Below, piece after piece: positions 1-9,513 of a DNA stretch of 64,000 nt (its first letter is position 1; each line of letters opens with the position of its first letter). This stretch comes from CAWIXB01 sp963839955 (GTDB lineage Bacteria; Actinomycetota; Actinomycetes; JACCUZ01). The position numbers were made by a program, and so were the translations under genes. The notes beneath the pieces are model-generated. The model made no database searches, was not told where the DNA came from, and saw nothing but the letters and a program-made list of their open reading frames with translations. Where the stretch lies: assembly GCA_963839955.1 (NCBI GenBank), contig CAWIXB010000001.1:3410001-3474000 (forward strand), given 5' to 3'.

Positions 1-3000
1 TCGTAGACCGAGGCGACGTGGTGCCACGTCGCCTGCCTGACGCTCTTGCTGCTGACACCACTCGCATACAACGTGTCGGCGAGGTTCATCGACTGCAGCT
101 TGTTGCCGTTGACCAGGCGCATCAGGTAGCCGTTGCGCGCCGGGGCGTCGTACTTCTCGATGACTCCCTGGGGGCCGCCGGCGGCGTCCTTGACCCAGGC
201 CTCCAGCGTGTACGGGCCAGTCATGCTCACCGAAGGGCTGTCGGGGATCTCGGCATAACCACCAGCAAGCTGGGCGGCTGTGTCGGCCGAGTCGGCGAGA
301 GCGCCGGGCTGCTGGATCTGGACCTGACCGCGGTAGGCGCCGGTGTTGCCGTTGCCCGACGAGTCGCCCACCGGCTGGTCCGGCCCCTCACCGAGCCGCC
401 AATAGCCCACCGGACCATCCGCCTTGACGAGGTCGGGGTAGTCCGCCGCTGCAGGTTCGGCGACGCGCATGGTGAGGATCCTGGTGCGCGCGGCGCCGCC
501 GTCCGGCCGGGCGACCAGCCGGACCTGGTAGGTACCGGGTGACGTGTCGGCGGGGATCCGAATCTCGCTGGCTCTGCCGACCCACGCAAGCCTCCCGTCG
601 CTGCGCACGCTGAACGGCATGCGCGCGGGCGCGGCCTCCCAGCCGGCGGGGGTCTGCACCTCGGTGGTGCCGCGGACGGTGCCTTGTCCCAGCACCTCGA
701 CCTGCGCCACGAGCTTCACCTTCTCGCCGGGCTGCACCAGGGTCCGGGGCGTGTCCACCGTGGTGACCTCGGCGTTGGGCGCGCTAGTCACCTTGACCCG
801 CCGATAGGTGGCCTGCACTGTCACCCGATCGGTCGGCTTGCCGAGGTCGACGAGCTCGCGGTCGGCGTCGTACGGGACAGCCTTTCCGTTCACCTTCACC
901 CCGGCGAGCTGCCGGCCGTTCGGCGCGCGCAGGTGCACGGTCAGGCTCGCCATCTGTGCTCGCCCCGTAGCAGCGACCGGCGGGTCGATCACCGCACTAA
1001 GACTGCCGCGTGACAGCTTCGACGTGATGTCGAACCCGACCGGGCCGAACGAGGTCGGGAGGTCTGCTACCTCGATCCGTTGGCCGTCGGCCAGCCACCC
1101 CCGAGGTGTCGAGGGCGCGAGGTGCAGCCTGGACGGGGTTCCCCCGGCGTCGAGGTCCTCACTGACGAGCAGGGCGCGTAAGCCCTCAAGATAGGTCGCG
1201 TTGTTCGGGGACAGCGGCGGCCAGTACTGCGACCGGTAGTACTCCCCGAACTGTGGGCAGGGCGACACGGTGGCGCCCTCACCGGCGACGAAGGTGTTCG
1301 GCGTGAAGTTGTGCGCGAGCATTCCGTAGAAGCTGAGGTCCAGGCGGTCGGACTCGCGGTTGTCCGCGTAGAAGCGCATCAACGAGTAGCCGTACTGCTG
1401 GTCGATGCCGCTCGACTTGTAACCGGCAATGGCGGGCCATTGGTTCGCCGGTACGTTCTGGCAGACGCCGACATCAGCCGTCGAGAGGTTGAACCGCGTC
1501 AGGCCGAGGAAGAGCGCGCCATGCTTGTCCAGGTAGTCACGCAAACCCGTGGCGATGGCGCTGCCCGGCTCGAAGAGTCCGGTTGCCATGGCGTACGGCA
1601 TGATCAGGTTCCAGTAGCTGCCCAGATAGTGGTTCGTGACCTTGTCGTAGGGCGTGGCTGCGCTCGGGTCCAGCAAGCTGATCGGGACGAACACCGAGCC
1701 GTCGGGCAGCACCGTCTTGGACCGCTCCACGGCCGACAGCAGTGCCGTGCGCAGTTCGGCGGCCTCGTCGAGGAAGGGCTTGGCCTCGTCCGGCTGTCCC
1801 AGCAACCTCAGTGCGACACCCAGATCGCGCATACCCCGCCAGACGTCGGACTGGTGGTGGACTCCGTAGACCGGCGTGCCGATGTCGGAGGCATAGCGAG
1901 CCTTGGTCAACAACCCGTTCGGGTCGGCGGCGCGTTGTCGGGCGAAGTCGGCGAGCCATTCCTTGAACGTCGCCAGGTTCTCGACAACGAGCGACTTGTC
2001 GTTGGACTGGAGGTAGTAGGTCGCTACGGTCTGCAGCTTGATGCCTCGTTCCCAGGTGGTGAAGAAGGAGCCCTGTCCGCGGCCCAGCAGCTCCACGATG
2101 TTGGCCCTGGCCTTGTCGCGGAAACCGAAGTCGCTCAGTGAAGTCACAGTCGCGGCGACCTCCGGCACGAACGCGAAGGACTTCGCGACGTTCTCGTAGC
2201 CGTTGCCAACGGTCAGGTTGAAGCCCATGACGAGGTTGTTGAGCAGCGTGTTGCGCATCGCGTCCTCGGCGTAGCGCTCCGGAAGCTGGACGGTTGCGCC
2301 ACCACTGAGCTGCGTGTCCCAGTACGCGCTGGTCCGTTCCTTCGCTTCGCGATAGAGGGCCGCGGAGGGCCGTACGTCTCCGAGGTCGCTGGGCTCGTTG
2401 GCGATCACGAGGTAGATCTCGGTCCGCCCGTCGGCCCGGTCCACGTCGTACGACAGGTCGGGCGCCGACCACTGCGCATCGCCGCTGTACGCCGCGACCG
2501 TCTTGCCGTCCAGCCTGACCTTCCCGTCTCCGGCGACGGCACCCTCGATGCCGGCCCTGCGCAGGTTGACGCGAAGCTTGGTGCTCGCGCCCCGAGGTGG
2601 TTGCACCACGAAACGCAGCATGCTCACCACGGGTCCACCGGCGACGAGCTGAGTGGCGAACGACTCCCTCTCGTAGCGGACTCCGGCGGCGTCGCGGTAG
2701 GAGTTGGCGAGGATCGGGAGGTAGCCACCGGTCAGTCGTGGGTCATCCGACTTTGCCTCGGCCGCGCCGAAGCGCTCGGTCCCGTCAGCTCCCACGTAGA
2801 ACGTGACGTGCTGCGTCGCCCGCGCATCGGACCACTGGGACATCAGCTCGCTGCCGTCCGCGACGTGCAGGGAGAAGTCGCGCTGCTCGGCCCACTGGGC
2901 AGGATCGGGAGCCGGATAGGTGAACGGCAGGTAGTACCACGGCGAGGCTGCCGTCGTCGTCCCCCCGTGGTTCGCCGGCACCAGCAGGGGCTTGACGTTC

Positions 3001-3227
3001 TCCAGCGTCGGACCGTCGGGCAGCGCGATCAGCTTGTCGCCCCAGTGGTCGGTGCCCTGCTCCAGCGCGTGGTTGACGCGATCGACGTACGCCATGGAGA
3101 GCACCTTGTCGTCGGCGGAAACGCCAGGGGCGGCCTGCACGCTCACCGGGCTCTGCGCCCCGACACCGGCACCCAACGTCAGGGCCGCCGCCACCAGGAA
3201 GGACATTGCTCTCCGCACGCTGGTCAT
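1..3227 (-). CDS. Secreted (alpha/alpha)6-type glycosidase-like protein with C-terminal LamG domain, truncated by window edge
   Basis: The open frame runs from ATG at 3227 off the left edge, giving 1075 residues with no stop. AGGAAGG precedes the start. Residues 1-31 form a signal peptide. The middle (about 310-700), with segments such as NNLVMGFNLTVGNGYENVAK and FFTTWERGIKLQTVATYYL, resembles helical six-hairpin glycosidases, but I cannot name the GH family or its catalytic residues. From about residue 935 a LamG/concanavalin-type domain begins (GYWRLGEG, then LEAWVKDAAGG). It is cut off within the strand HHVASVY and resembles the LamG of the GH84 enzyme at 29057-32407. The protein is probably exported and binds and cleaves a polysaccharide. 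The DasR-like operator in its promoter suggests an amino-sugar-containing substrate; that is inference. The six-hairpin assignment is moderate; secretion and LamG are clear. Confidence 0.75.
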   Translation of the reverse strand, partial: MTSVRRAMSFLVAAALTLGAGVGAQSPVSVQAAPGVSADDKVLSMAYVDRVNHALEQGTDHWGDKLIALPDGPTLENVKPLLVPANHGGTTTAASPWYYLPFTYPAPDPAQWAEQRDFSLHVADGSELMSQWSDARATQHVTFYVGADGTERFGAAEAKSDDPRLTGGYLPILANSYRDAAGVRYERESFATQLVAGGPVVSMLRFVVQPPRGASTKLRVNLRRAGIEGAVAGDGKVRLDGKTVAAYSGDAQWSAPDLSYDVDRADGRTEIYLVIANEPSDLGDVRPSAALYREAKERTSAYWDTQLSGGATVQLPERYAEDAMRNTLLNNLVMGFNLTVGNGYENVAKSFAFVPEVAATVTSLSDFGFRDKARANIVELLGRGQGSFFTTWERGIKLQTVATYYLQSNDKSLVVENLATFKEWLADFARQRAADPNGLLTKARYASDIGTPVYGVHHQSDVWRGMRDLGVALRLLGQPDEAKPFLDEAAELRTALLSAVERSKTVLPDGSVFVPISLLDPSAATPYDKVTNHYLGSYWNLIMPYAMATGLFEPGSAIATGLRDYLDKHGALFLGLTRFNLSTADVGVCQNVPANQWPAIAGYKSSGIDQQYGYSLMRFYADNRESDRLDLSFYGMLAHNFTPNTFVAGEGATVSPCPQFGEYYRSQYWPPLSPNNATYLEGLRALLVSEDLDAGGTPSRLHLAPSTPRGWLADGQRIEVADLPTSFGPVGFDITSKLSRGSLSAVIDPPVAATGRAQMASLTVHLRAPNGRQLAGVKVNGKAVPYDADRELVDLGKPTDRVTVQATYRRVKVTSAPNAEVTTVDTPRTLVQPGEKVKLVAQVEVLGQGTVRGTTEVQTPAGWEAAPARMPFSVRSDGRLAWVGRASEIRIPADTSPGTYQVRLVARPDGGAARTRILTMRVAEPAAADYPDLVKADGPVGYWRLGEGPDQPVGDSSGNGNTGAYRGQVQIQQPGALADSADTAAQLAGGYAEIPDSPSVSMTGPYTLEAWVKDAAGGPQGVIEKYDAPARNGYLMRLVNGNKLQSMNLADTLYASGVSSKSVRQATWHHVASVY

Positions 3228-3266
3228 CGATACGACCTTCCTGGAGGTTCGCCGAACGACGTCGGG

Positions 3267-3288
3267 AATACTGGACTAGGCCAGTATT
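3267..3288. promoter_or_regulatory. DasR-like (dre) operator upstream of the LamG glycosidase
   Basis: Perfect 8-bp arms AATACTGG and CCAGTATT flank ACTAGG. The core ACTGG-N-CTAG-N-CCAGT differs by one or two bases from the known DasR responsive element, whose core is TGGTCTAGACCA (GntR/HutC family, N-acetylglucosamine control). It overlaps the predicted -10 box, so the bound protein should repress. Confidence 0.7.
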
Positions 3289-3311
3289 CTGAGGTGATTT
3301 GTGGCTGTCAA
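3283..3311 (-). promoter_or_regulatory. Sigma-70-type promoter of the LamG glycosidase
   Basis: Read on the minus strand: TTGACA (3311-3306), a 17-bp spacer, then AATACT (3288-3283). The -10 box lies inside the dre-like operator. The start codon is 56 bp downstream of the -10 box. Confidence 0.6.
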
Positions 3312-3461
3312 TACTCAAATGCACCCGGGCAGGAGGTCGCATAGTCCCGATGCCCCCGGACGGGCTCGAGCGGGCGTACGGCGTCAGGATGTGACGGGAC
3401 CGATGAGTTCACCGCCCGCGACCGGTCGTACTCGCACCAGCCACATCCACCAGGAGGGGAC

Positions 3462-3938
3462 ATGCAGAAGATCAAGACTTTTCTGTGGTTCGACAGCCAG
3501 GCCGAGGACGCAGCCAACTTCTACGTGTCGATCTTCAATGACGCGAAGATCCTGAGGGTCACCCACTACGGGTCGGCCGGCCCCGGCGCAGAGGGCAGCG
3601 TCATGACCGTCGACTTCCAGCTGTTCGGGCAGGACTACACCGCGCTCAACGGTGGTCCGTTGTTCACGTTCAACGAGTCGATCTCGCTGGAGGTCAACTG
3701 CGACAGCCAGGACGAGATCGATGAGTACTGGACGAAGCTCACCGGTGATGGTGGCCAGCCCGGCGACTGCGGCTGGCTCAAGGACAAGTACGGGTTGTCC
3801 TGGCAGATCGTGCCGGCCCAGCTGGTTGACATGATCAGCGACCCCGACCAGGCCAAGGGCCAGCGCGTCATGGCCGCCATGCTCACGATGAAGAAGATGG
3901 ACATGGCCGAGCTGCGACGGGCCTACGACCAGGGCTGA
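3462..3938 (+). CDS. VOC-superfamily protein (PhnB / 3-demethylubiquinone methyltransferase-like)
   Basis: This 158-residue protein has the beta-alpha-beta-beta-beta pattern of the PhnB-like VOC family. It begins KIKTFLWFDSQAEDAANFY and has the typical late motif GDCGWLKDKYGLSWQIVP. Members are often annotated as methyltransferase-like or glyoxalase-like, with no proven substrate for most. AGGAGGGG sits just before the ATG. It is divergent from the LamG glycosidase and convergent with the regulator at 3951-4949, with 12 bp between their stops. Substrate unknown. Confidence 0.85.
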   Translation: MQKIKTFLWFDSQAEDAANFYVSIFNDAKILRVTHYGSAGPGAEGSVMTVDFQLFGQDYTALNGGPLFTFNESISLEVNCDSQDEIDEYWTKLTGDGGQPGDCGWLKDKYGLSWQIVPAQLVDMISDPDQAKGQRVMAAMLTMKKMDMAELRRAYDQG

Positions 3939-3950
3939 GGTGTTCGCTCC

Positions 3951-4949
3951 TCAGATCCATCCGCGACGAACGGCCTGAACGCCCGCCTGGAAACGGTTCT
4001 CGGCGGACAGCTCGTCGAGGAGCTCACGGATGCGCCGCCGCATGGTGCGGGTCGAGATGCCGAGCTGCCGTGCGACCGCGTCATCCTTGAACCCACTGAT
4101 GAGCAGGGTCAGCAGGGCACGTTGGCTTTCGTCGAGACCCTGGTCGGTCGCAATGGAGCCGAGCGGCACCGCCCTCGCCCAGAAGATGTCGAACAGCTCC
4201 AGCAGAGCGTCCAGCAGCGTCGACTCGCGGATCAGTGCCGCCCGCATCGTGTCGAAGTCGAAGGACAGTGGCATCAGCGCGATGCGCCGGTCCGCGATGG
4301 CCAGCTTCAACGGCAAGCCCGGCAGCACCCGTGCTTCCTCCCCTCGGGCCGCCAGTTCGTCGACCTCGGCCAGTGCGCCAGGCCGCTGCAGCGCCTCCGG
4401 CGAGTAGATCGCCCGCCACTGCACGCCTCCGCCGAGACTGACCGGCTCCACCGGGTTGGTCGCGGCGAGCGCGTACGGCGGGCGGTCGAGCACGAGCATC
4501 TCCTCGCGCGCATTGTGCTGCAGTCGCACGAACCACCGACCTAGCTCCTCCGTCCCGTCGAGGATCTCGATGACGCCGCTACTGCCGTCCGAGCGCGCGA
4601 CGTTGTGGAAGATCGACGCGAGCTCGACGGCAACAGAGCGCACCTCCTCGAGGCGCGCCGAGGTGCCGCGCACGAGCGTTTCGAGAGCGGTCTCCGGCGC
4701 CGCCGCGGTGTAGCGCAGCCGCCGGCCGGACAGCCGGCTCACCAGCCCCAGCTCGCGCAACCTCGCGAGCGCGCGGTGCACGCTGTTCGTCGGCGCGTCC
4801 AGCCGCTCGGCGATCTCGGCGGGGCTCGCATCGCGGCCCTCGAGCAGCGCACGGTAGACGGACTCGGCGAAAGCGCTCACGCCCACGGTCGCGAGGACGC
4901 CGTCCTCACCGTGACTTCGTCCTGTCTCGGCTCCGCCGCCCCGAGTCAT
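3951..4949 (-). CDS. Transcriptional regulator with TrmB-type N-terminal and LuxR-type C-terminal HTH
   Basis: The protein has 332 residues. Residues about 25-75 form a winged helix (SPAEIAERLDAPTNSVHRAL, then RELGLVSRLSGRRLRY) as in TrmB/MarR-like proteins. The middle is a ligand- or effector-like domain. The last 60 residues form a LuxR/GerE-type HTH (LLISGFKDDAVARQLGISTR, then RRRIRELLDEL). This layout is common in actinobacterial regulators that control neighbouring secreted or peptide genes. It is divergent from the S8 protease, with about 180 bp between the start codons, so that protease is its most likely target. Effector unknown. Confidence 0.8.
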   Translation of the reverse strand: MTRGGGAETGRSHGEDGVLATVGVSAFAESVYRALLEGRDASPAEIAERLDAPTNSVHRALARLRELGLVSRLSGRRLRYTAAAPETALETLVRGTSARLEEVRSVAVELASIFHNVARSDGSSGVIEILDGTEELGRWFVRLQHNAREEMLVLDRPPYALAATNPVEPVSLGGGVQWRAIYSPEALQRPGALAEVDELAARGEEARVLPGLPLKLAIADRRIALMPLSFDFDTMRAALIRESTLLDALLELFDIFWARAVPLGSIATDQGLDESQRALLTLLISGFKDDAVARQLGISTRTMRRRIRELLDELSAENRFQAGVQAVRRGWI

Positions 4950-5131
4950 GGTCGTCTCCCTCGTCAGTCGTGGCCCAATTGTGCCAGCGACCCGTGTGGG
5001 CCACTGATAAGCCTTGTCCGCCCTCGGTCACGCCACTACACCTAAGCCGTAACCGTGCACGGATCCGGGCAAAGCAACCAGGCCGGATGCCTCCTCGTGC
5101 ACGATCCGGTGAGAGAAATGGGTCCCCTGTG

Positions 5132-8100
5132 ATGCTGCGCCCCCTCGGCCTGTCGACCCGGCGCGGTCGCGTCGTCGTCGTGCTGGCTGCCCTCGTGATC
5201 CTGGCCAGCCTGCTGAGCCTCGCGCCCGCCACGTCCGCAGGTGCACCCGCGGCGTTCGGCGCCGAGGGCGGCGGCGAGCCCGCCGGAGACCGCCGGGTGA
5301 TCGTCGAGCTGGACGACGCGCCCCTCGTGACTGCCCTGCCCTCCGCGATGCGCGCGGGAGGAACCGCTGCGCGATCCGGCTCCCAGGTGTACGCCGCCCG
5401 CGATCGCCTCCAGGACGCTCAGGCGGAGGTCGTCGAGGCGGCGCGATCGGGTGGTCTCGAGGTAGTCGCGCGGCGATCGCTGACCGACCTCATCAACGGC
5501 ATCTCGGCCACCGTCGCAACGAAGGACATCGACGAGCTGCGAGCCCTGCCCGGCGTACGTGCCGTGCACCTCGACCAGCAGCTCCGGGCCAGCACGGACA
5601 CCAGCGTCCCGCTCATCGGCGCACCCGAGGTCTGGGAGACCGAGGACCCGCAGGGGAACCCCGCGCGCGGCACCGGCTCGACCGTTGCGGTGATCGACAC
5701 CGGCGTCGACTACACCAACGATTCGCTCGGTGGCGCGTTCGGTCCGGGCCACAAGGTCGTCGCCGGGCACGACTACGTGAACGGGGACAACGACCCCAAG
5801 GACGACAACGGCCACGGCACGCATGTAGCCGGCATCATTGCCGGGAACGGGCCGATCACCGGTGTCGCACCGGACGCCACGATCACGGCGTACAAGGTGC
5901 TCAACGACATCGGCAACGGCTGGGAATCGGACATCATTGCCGCGCTGCAGGCGGCCATCAGCCCGACGAACCCGGACCGGGCCGATGTCGTGAACATGAG
6001 CCTGGGCGGACCCGGTGACGGCACCGACCCGATCGGGCGGGCGGCGACTGCTGCGACGCAGACCGGCGCCGTCGTGGTGGTTTCCGCCGGCAACTCCGGC
6101 CCGGCGGCACAGACCGTCGGCTCGCCGGGCGCAGCCGACGGGGTGCTCACCGTCGGTGCGTCAGCCAGCGGCGTGCGGCTGCCCGTGGCGTCGATCGTCA
6201 CGCCCAAGCGTGACCGCCTGCAGTTCTACCGGGCGCCGTACAGCGCGAACCCGCCCGCACAGCCGGTCACCGGCGATCTCGTCGACGTTGGGGCAGGCAA
6301 TGCAGTCGACTACGACAGGGTCGGCGACGTGCAAGGCAAGGTGGTCGCTTACCGGGCCGTCCTCCCGCAGAGCCTCGCCGACGTGCAACCGCAGATGCTG
6401 GAGAAGGCCCGACTTGCCGAGGATCGCGGCGCGATCGGGCTGATCGCCTACCAGTCCGGCGGAGGTCCGGTGCTCGCGGCCGAGGGCGGTTCGGCGATCC
6501 AGTCCGCCAGCGGCACGGAGCCCGGCGTGGTCGACGTGCCGCTGCGCGGCGCCCGGTCCGGTGACAGCTTCCGGATGGACCGCGTCATCGTGCTGGCCAT
6601 CGACCGCTTGCAGTGGGCCGAGATCACTGGCTATCTCGCGCAGGGCGCGGTGCGCATCGAGCTGAGCGGCGAGGACATCACCGACAGCATCGCCTCGTTC
6701 AGCTCTCGCGGCCCGACGTCGCGCTTCACGTTGAAGCCGGATGTCGTGGCGCCAGGTGTCGAGATCCAGTCGGCCTGGCCGACCGCCCAGTGGGCGCCCG
6801 GCATCTACCGAATCTCCGGGACGAGCATGGCGGCACCGCACGCCGCCGGAGCAGCCGCGCTGCTGCGGCAGCTGCGACCGACAGCCGCCGGCGAGCGGCT
6901 CAGCGCCGCCCTGATCGGTTCCGCCAACGGCCTCGGCGATCTCGGCGCTGCGACGCAGGGTGCGGGCCGCATCGACGTCGCGAGCGCGGCGCGCGCGAAG
7001 GTGACCGCGTCACCACCGGTGCTCTCGCTCGGCCTCGCCGATCTGTCCCGCCCGGACATCGATGGGGGCGGATCGGTCAGCCTGCACAACGACGGTCCGG
7101 CCGCCGTCGACGTGACGCTGCGCGCCGACAAGGCATCCGGGAGCCCGGGCACGGTCAAACTGTCCAAGACCCGCGTCACGATCCCGGCCAACGGCGATGT
7201 CGCCGTCAAGCTCGACGTCCGAGCAGCTCGACCCGACCGGGACACCGATGTCGGCGGCTGGGTCGTCGCTGACCTACCGGCTGGCACACCCGACGTGCGA
7301 GTGCCGTACCTGCTCGCGGCTCGCACGTTGATCGTGCAGACGTCACCAGATCCCAGCGACGGCACCGGTGAGGTGTTCGTCTACAGCCCGACGGCCCTGT
7401 CGCGTCCACCGGTGGTCACGCTGACCCCCAGGCACGGCAAGCCGACGACCGTCGCGACCAGACACGACCACGACGCGTGGTACCGCGGTGCCCTCACCGG
7501 CAAGAAGCCTGGCGCCTACCGGGTCGCCGCCTCGGCCGACGCACTGACGGGGCAGCGGCTGCTCGGCGCCGGCGCCTGGGAGGTCGTCGCGGCGGACAAC
7601 AAGCCGGGCGGAGATCGCTGGTCGCCGGTCGGACCCAACGGTGACGCGGGCAACGTGGTCACGGCACCCGGCGACCCGGACACCGCCGTCGCCAACCAGT
7701 ACACGAAGGCAGGTCCGTGGGTCACTGACGACCACGGTGCGACATGGGAGCAGCGCACCCGGCTGCCGGTCGCAGGCGGCACCGGCGCGACTGTCATCGA
7801 CGCTCGTAAGCCGGGGCGTATGTGGTACGCCGTGAATGCCAACACCGCAGCCGGCACACGGCTTGATCCGACCTACCAGGGGAAGATCTTGCGCTCCGAT
7901 GACCGCGGACGGACCTGGCGCACGCTCGACGCACCCAACGTGCACTACTACGGACTGGTCAGCGATCCCGAGACCAGGACCCTCGTCGCGGCGACCAGCG
8001 ACGCCCTGCTGGTGAGCCGTGACGCGGGCGACAACTGGACGTCGTACGCAACGGGGCTCGGCGTCGACCTCACCGCGGTGGAGGTCGGCGGGCAGGACGT

Positions 8101-9472
8101 CTTCCTCTCCACGCTCAAGGGTGTCTGGGCCGTGCGCGGCGTCATCGCGGGCGAGCCCACGGGTATGGAGCAGGTGCACGACGCGAACACCGGAAGAGTC
8201 GACGGGATGGTCGCAGACAGCGAGATCGTCGCCTTCCTCAACGACAAGGACCGGATCATCGGGTCCCGCGACGGAGGCACTACCTGGCAAGAGATGTTCG
8301 CCGTGCCCAACGGCGGTGCGTGGTCGTTGCACATGGACAAGGGCACCATGTTGATCTCGCTCCTCCGCGCCGAGAACTACGTGGGCCGCGACCACGGGCA
8401 AACATGGGTGTCGGTCCCCGCCCCGGTCAACGGTGCCATCGAGTCGGACCTCGCTGACTGGGGCGACGGGTCGATGCTGATGTCCTCGGGTCGGGCCGGA
8501 CTCTTCCGTACCGACGCCGACGGTCGGCAACCCCAGCGCATCGGCGTACAGGGACTGACGGTCTACGACCTCGCCGTCACCGCGAACGCCACCGGAGGCC
8601 CGACATTGCTGGCTGGGACGGACTCCGACACCTATCGGACCGCCCTGCCGACAGGAGCCGTGACGCCGCAGACGGCCGAGTGGGGGCTTTCGGGCAAGGA
8701 GGCGTTCATCGGCACCCGGATCCCGCAACTGGCCATCTCCCCGTCCCAGCCGAGCACGGTGTGGAAGATCCGCCATGACGCCACGGGAGCGTTCTGGGTC
8801 TACCGCAGCGACGACGGCGGTGCGACGTGGGAGCAGCGAGCTCGCGACAACCAGCTGACCTATGACATGGCCGTGGGGCCGACAGATCCCGATCGCGTCG
8901 CCATCTCGTTCGCCACGCCCAGCGCGCGCGGGCTCTTCGTGACCCGCAACGCCGGCACCACTTGGAAGAAGCTGTTGCACGACGACATCTTCACCGCGGT
9001 GACAGCCGACCCGGCGAACCCGGACCGGCTGTGGCTCGGGAGCTCACGCGGCCTGTTCCGCTCCGACGACTTCGGCACGCATGTGACCCAGGTGCTCACG
9101 GGTCGGGTGACGTCGGTGACCGTGGCCGGCTCGCTCGTCGTGGCCGGCGGTGAGTCGATCCGGTGGAGTGACAACGGTGGGCAGACGTTCCACGACGCCG
9201 ACACCGGCGGTCTCCCGCTCTGGGTCACGGAGATCGTCGCAGCGCCGGGCAAGGGGAAGACGCTCTACGCCGCGACCACCACCTACAGCGGGAACGGCCT
9301 CGTCAAGGGCGGCCGTGGCATCCTGCGCAGCACCGACGGCGGGCGCACCTGGGCGAACGTGTCCGGCGGCCTGCAGAACCTGTCGGCCGAGTCGCTCGCC
9401 GTCAGCAGGGACGGTAGGTGGCTCTTCGCCGGTACGGTCAACGGAGGCGTTCATCGCCTGCGTCTGGACTAG
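5132..9472 (+). CDS. Secreted S8 (subtilisin-like) serine protease with PA insert and C-terminal Asp-box/VPS10-like repeats
   Basis: The frame is open from 4970, but ATG 5132 is preferred: it starts directly on a signal peptide (RRGRVVVVLAALVILASLLS) and leaves 1446 residues. An inhibitor-like propeptide (VIVELDDAPLV) is followed by the subtilase domain. The triad is Asp189 (AVIDTGVDY), His231 (GHGTHVAG) and Ser565 (SGTSMAAPHAAG). A PA-like insertion lies at about 350-510, then a beta-sandwich region. The C-terminal 650 residues carry many Asp-box motifs (SDDRGRTW, SRDAGDNW, SRDGGTTW, RSDDGGATW, TRNAGTTW, SDNGGQTF, STDGGRTW), predicting one or two beta-propellers as in sortilin/sialidase folds. 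It probably degrades proteins outside the cell, with the propellers binding substrate or glycans. The downstream racemase gene follows after 41 bp. Confidence 0.9.
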   Translation: MLRPLGLSTRRGRVVVVLAALVILASLLSLAPATSAGAPAAFGAEGGGEPAGDRRVIVELDDAPLVTALPSAMRAGGTAARSGSQVYAARDRLQDAQAEVVEAARSGGLEVVARRSLTDLINGISATVATKDIDELRALPGVRAVHLDQQLRASTDTSVPLIGAPEVWETEDPQGNPARGTGSTVAVIDTGVDYTNDSLGGAFGPGHKVVAGHDYVNGDNDPKDDNGHGTHVAGIIAGNGPITGVAPDATITAYKVLNDIGNGWESDIIAALQAAISPTNPDRADVVNMSLGGPGDGTDPIGRAATAATQTGAVVVVSAGNSGPAAQTVGSPGAADGVLTVGASASGVRLPVASIVTPKRDRLQFYRAPYSANPPAQPVTGDLVDVGAGNAVDYDRVGDVQGKVVAYRAVLPQSLADVQPQMLEKARLAEDRGAIGLIAYQSGGGPVLAAEGGSAIQSASGTEPGVVDVPLRGARSGDSFRMDRVIVLAIDRLQWAEITGYLAQGAVRIELSGEDITDSIASFSSRGPTSRFTLKPDVVAPGVEIQSAWPTAQWAPGIYRISGTSMAAPHAAGAAALLRQLRPTAAGERLSAALIGSANGLGDLGAATQGAGRIDVASAARAKVTASPPVLSLGLADLSRPDIDGGGSVSLHNDGPAAVDVTLRADKASGSPGTVKLSKTRVTIPANGDVAVKLDVRAARPDRDTDVGGWVVADLPAGTPDVRVPYLLAARTLIVQTSPDPSDGTGEVFVYSPTALSRPPVVTLTPRHGKPTTVATRHDHDAWYRGALTGKKPGAYRVAASADALTGQRLLGAGAWEVVAADNKPGGDRWSPVGPNGDAGNVVTAPGDPDTAVANQYTKAGPWVTDDHGATWEQRTRLPVAGGTGATVIDARKPGRMWYAVNANTAAGTRLDPTYQGKILRSDDRGRTWRTLDAPNVHYYGLVSDPETRTLVAATSDALLVSRDAGDNWTSYATGLGVDLTAVEVGGQDVFLSTLKGVWAVRGVIAGEPTGMEQVHDANTGRVDGMVADSEIVAFLNDKDRIIGSRDGGTTWQEMFAVPNGGAWSLHMDKGTMLISLLRAENYVGRDHGQTWVSVPAPVNGAIESDLADWGDGSMLMSSGRAGLFRTDADGRQPQRIGVQGLTVYDLAVTANATGGPTLLAGTDSDTYRTALPTGAVTPQTAEWGLSGKEAFIGTRIPQLAISPSQPSTVWKIRHDATGAFWVYRSDDGGATWEQRARDNQLTYDMAVGPTDPDRVAISFATPSARGLFVTRNAGTTWKKLLHDDIFTAVTADPANPDRLWLGSSRGLFRSDDFGTHVTQVLTGRVTSVTVAGSLVVAGGESIRWSDNGGQTFHDADTGGLPLWVTEIVAAPGKGKTLYAATTTYSGNGLVKGGRGILRSTDGGRTWANVSGGLQNLSAESLAVSRDGRWLFAGTVNGGVHRLRLD

Positions 9473-9513
9473 CAAGCCCGGGCGCATGTCGCCCGACGGC
9501 AAGGATGACGACG

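Noticed and set aside
1311..2472. Open frames on both strands inside the left glycosidase
   Set aside because: The third minus frame, continuous from ATG 3227 to the edge, encodes the signal peptide, helical domain and LamG, so these are shadows.
7343..8980. 545-aa minus-strand open frame inside the S8 protease gene
   Set aside because: Shadow of Asp-box repeats; no homology pattern.
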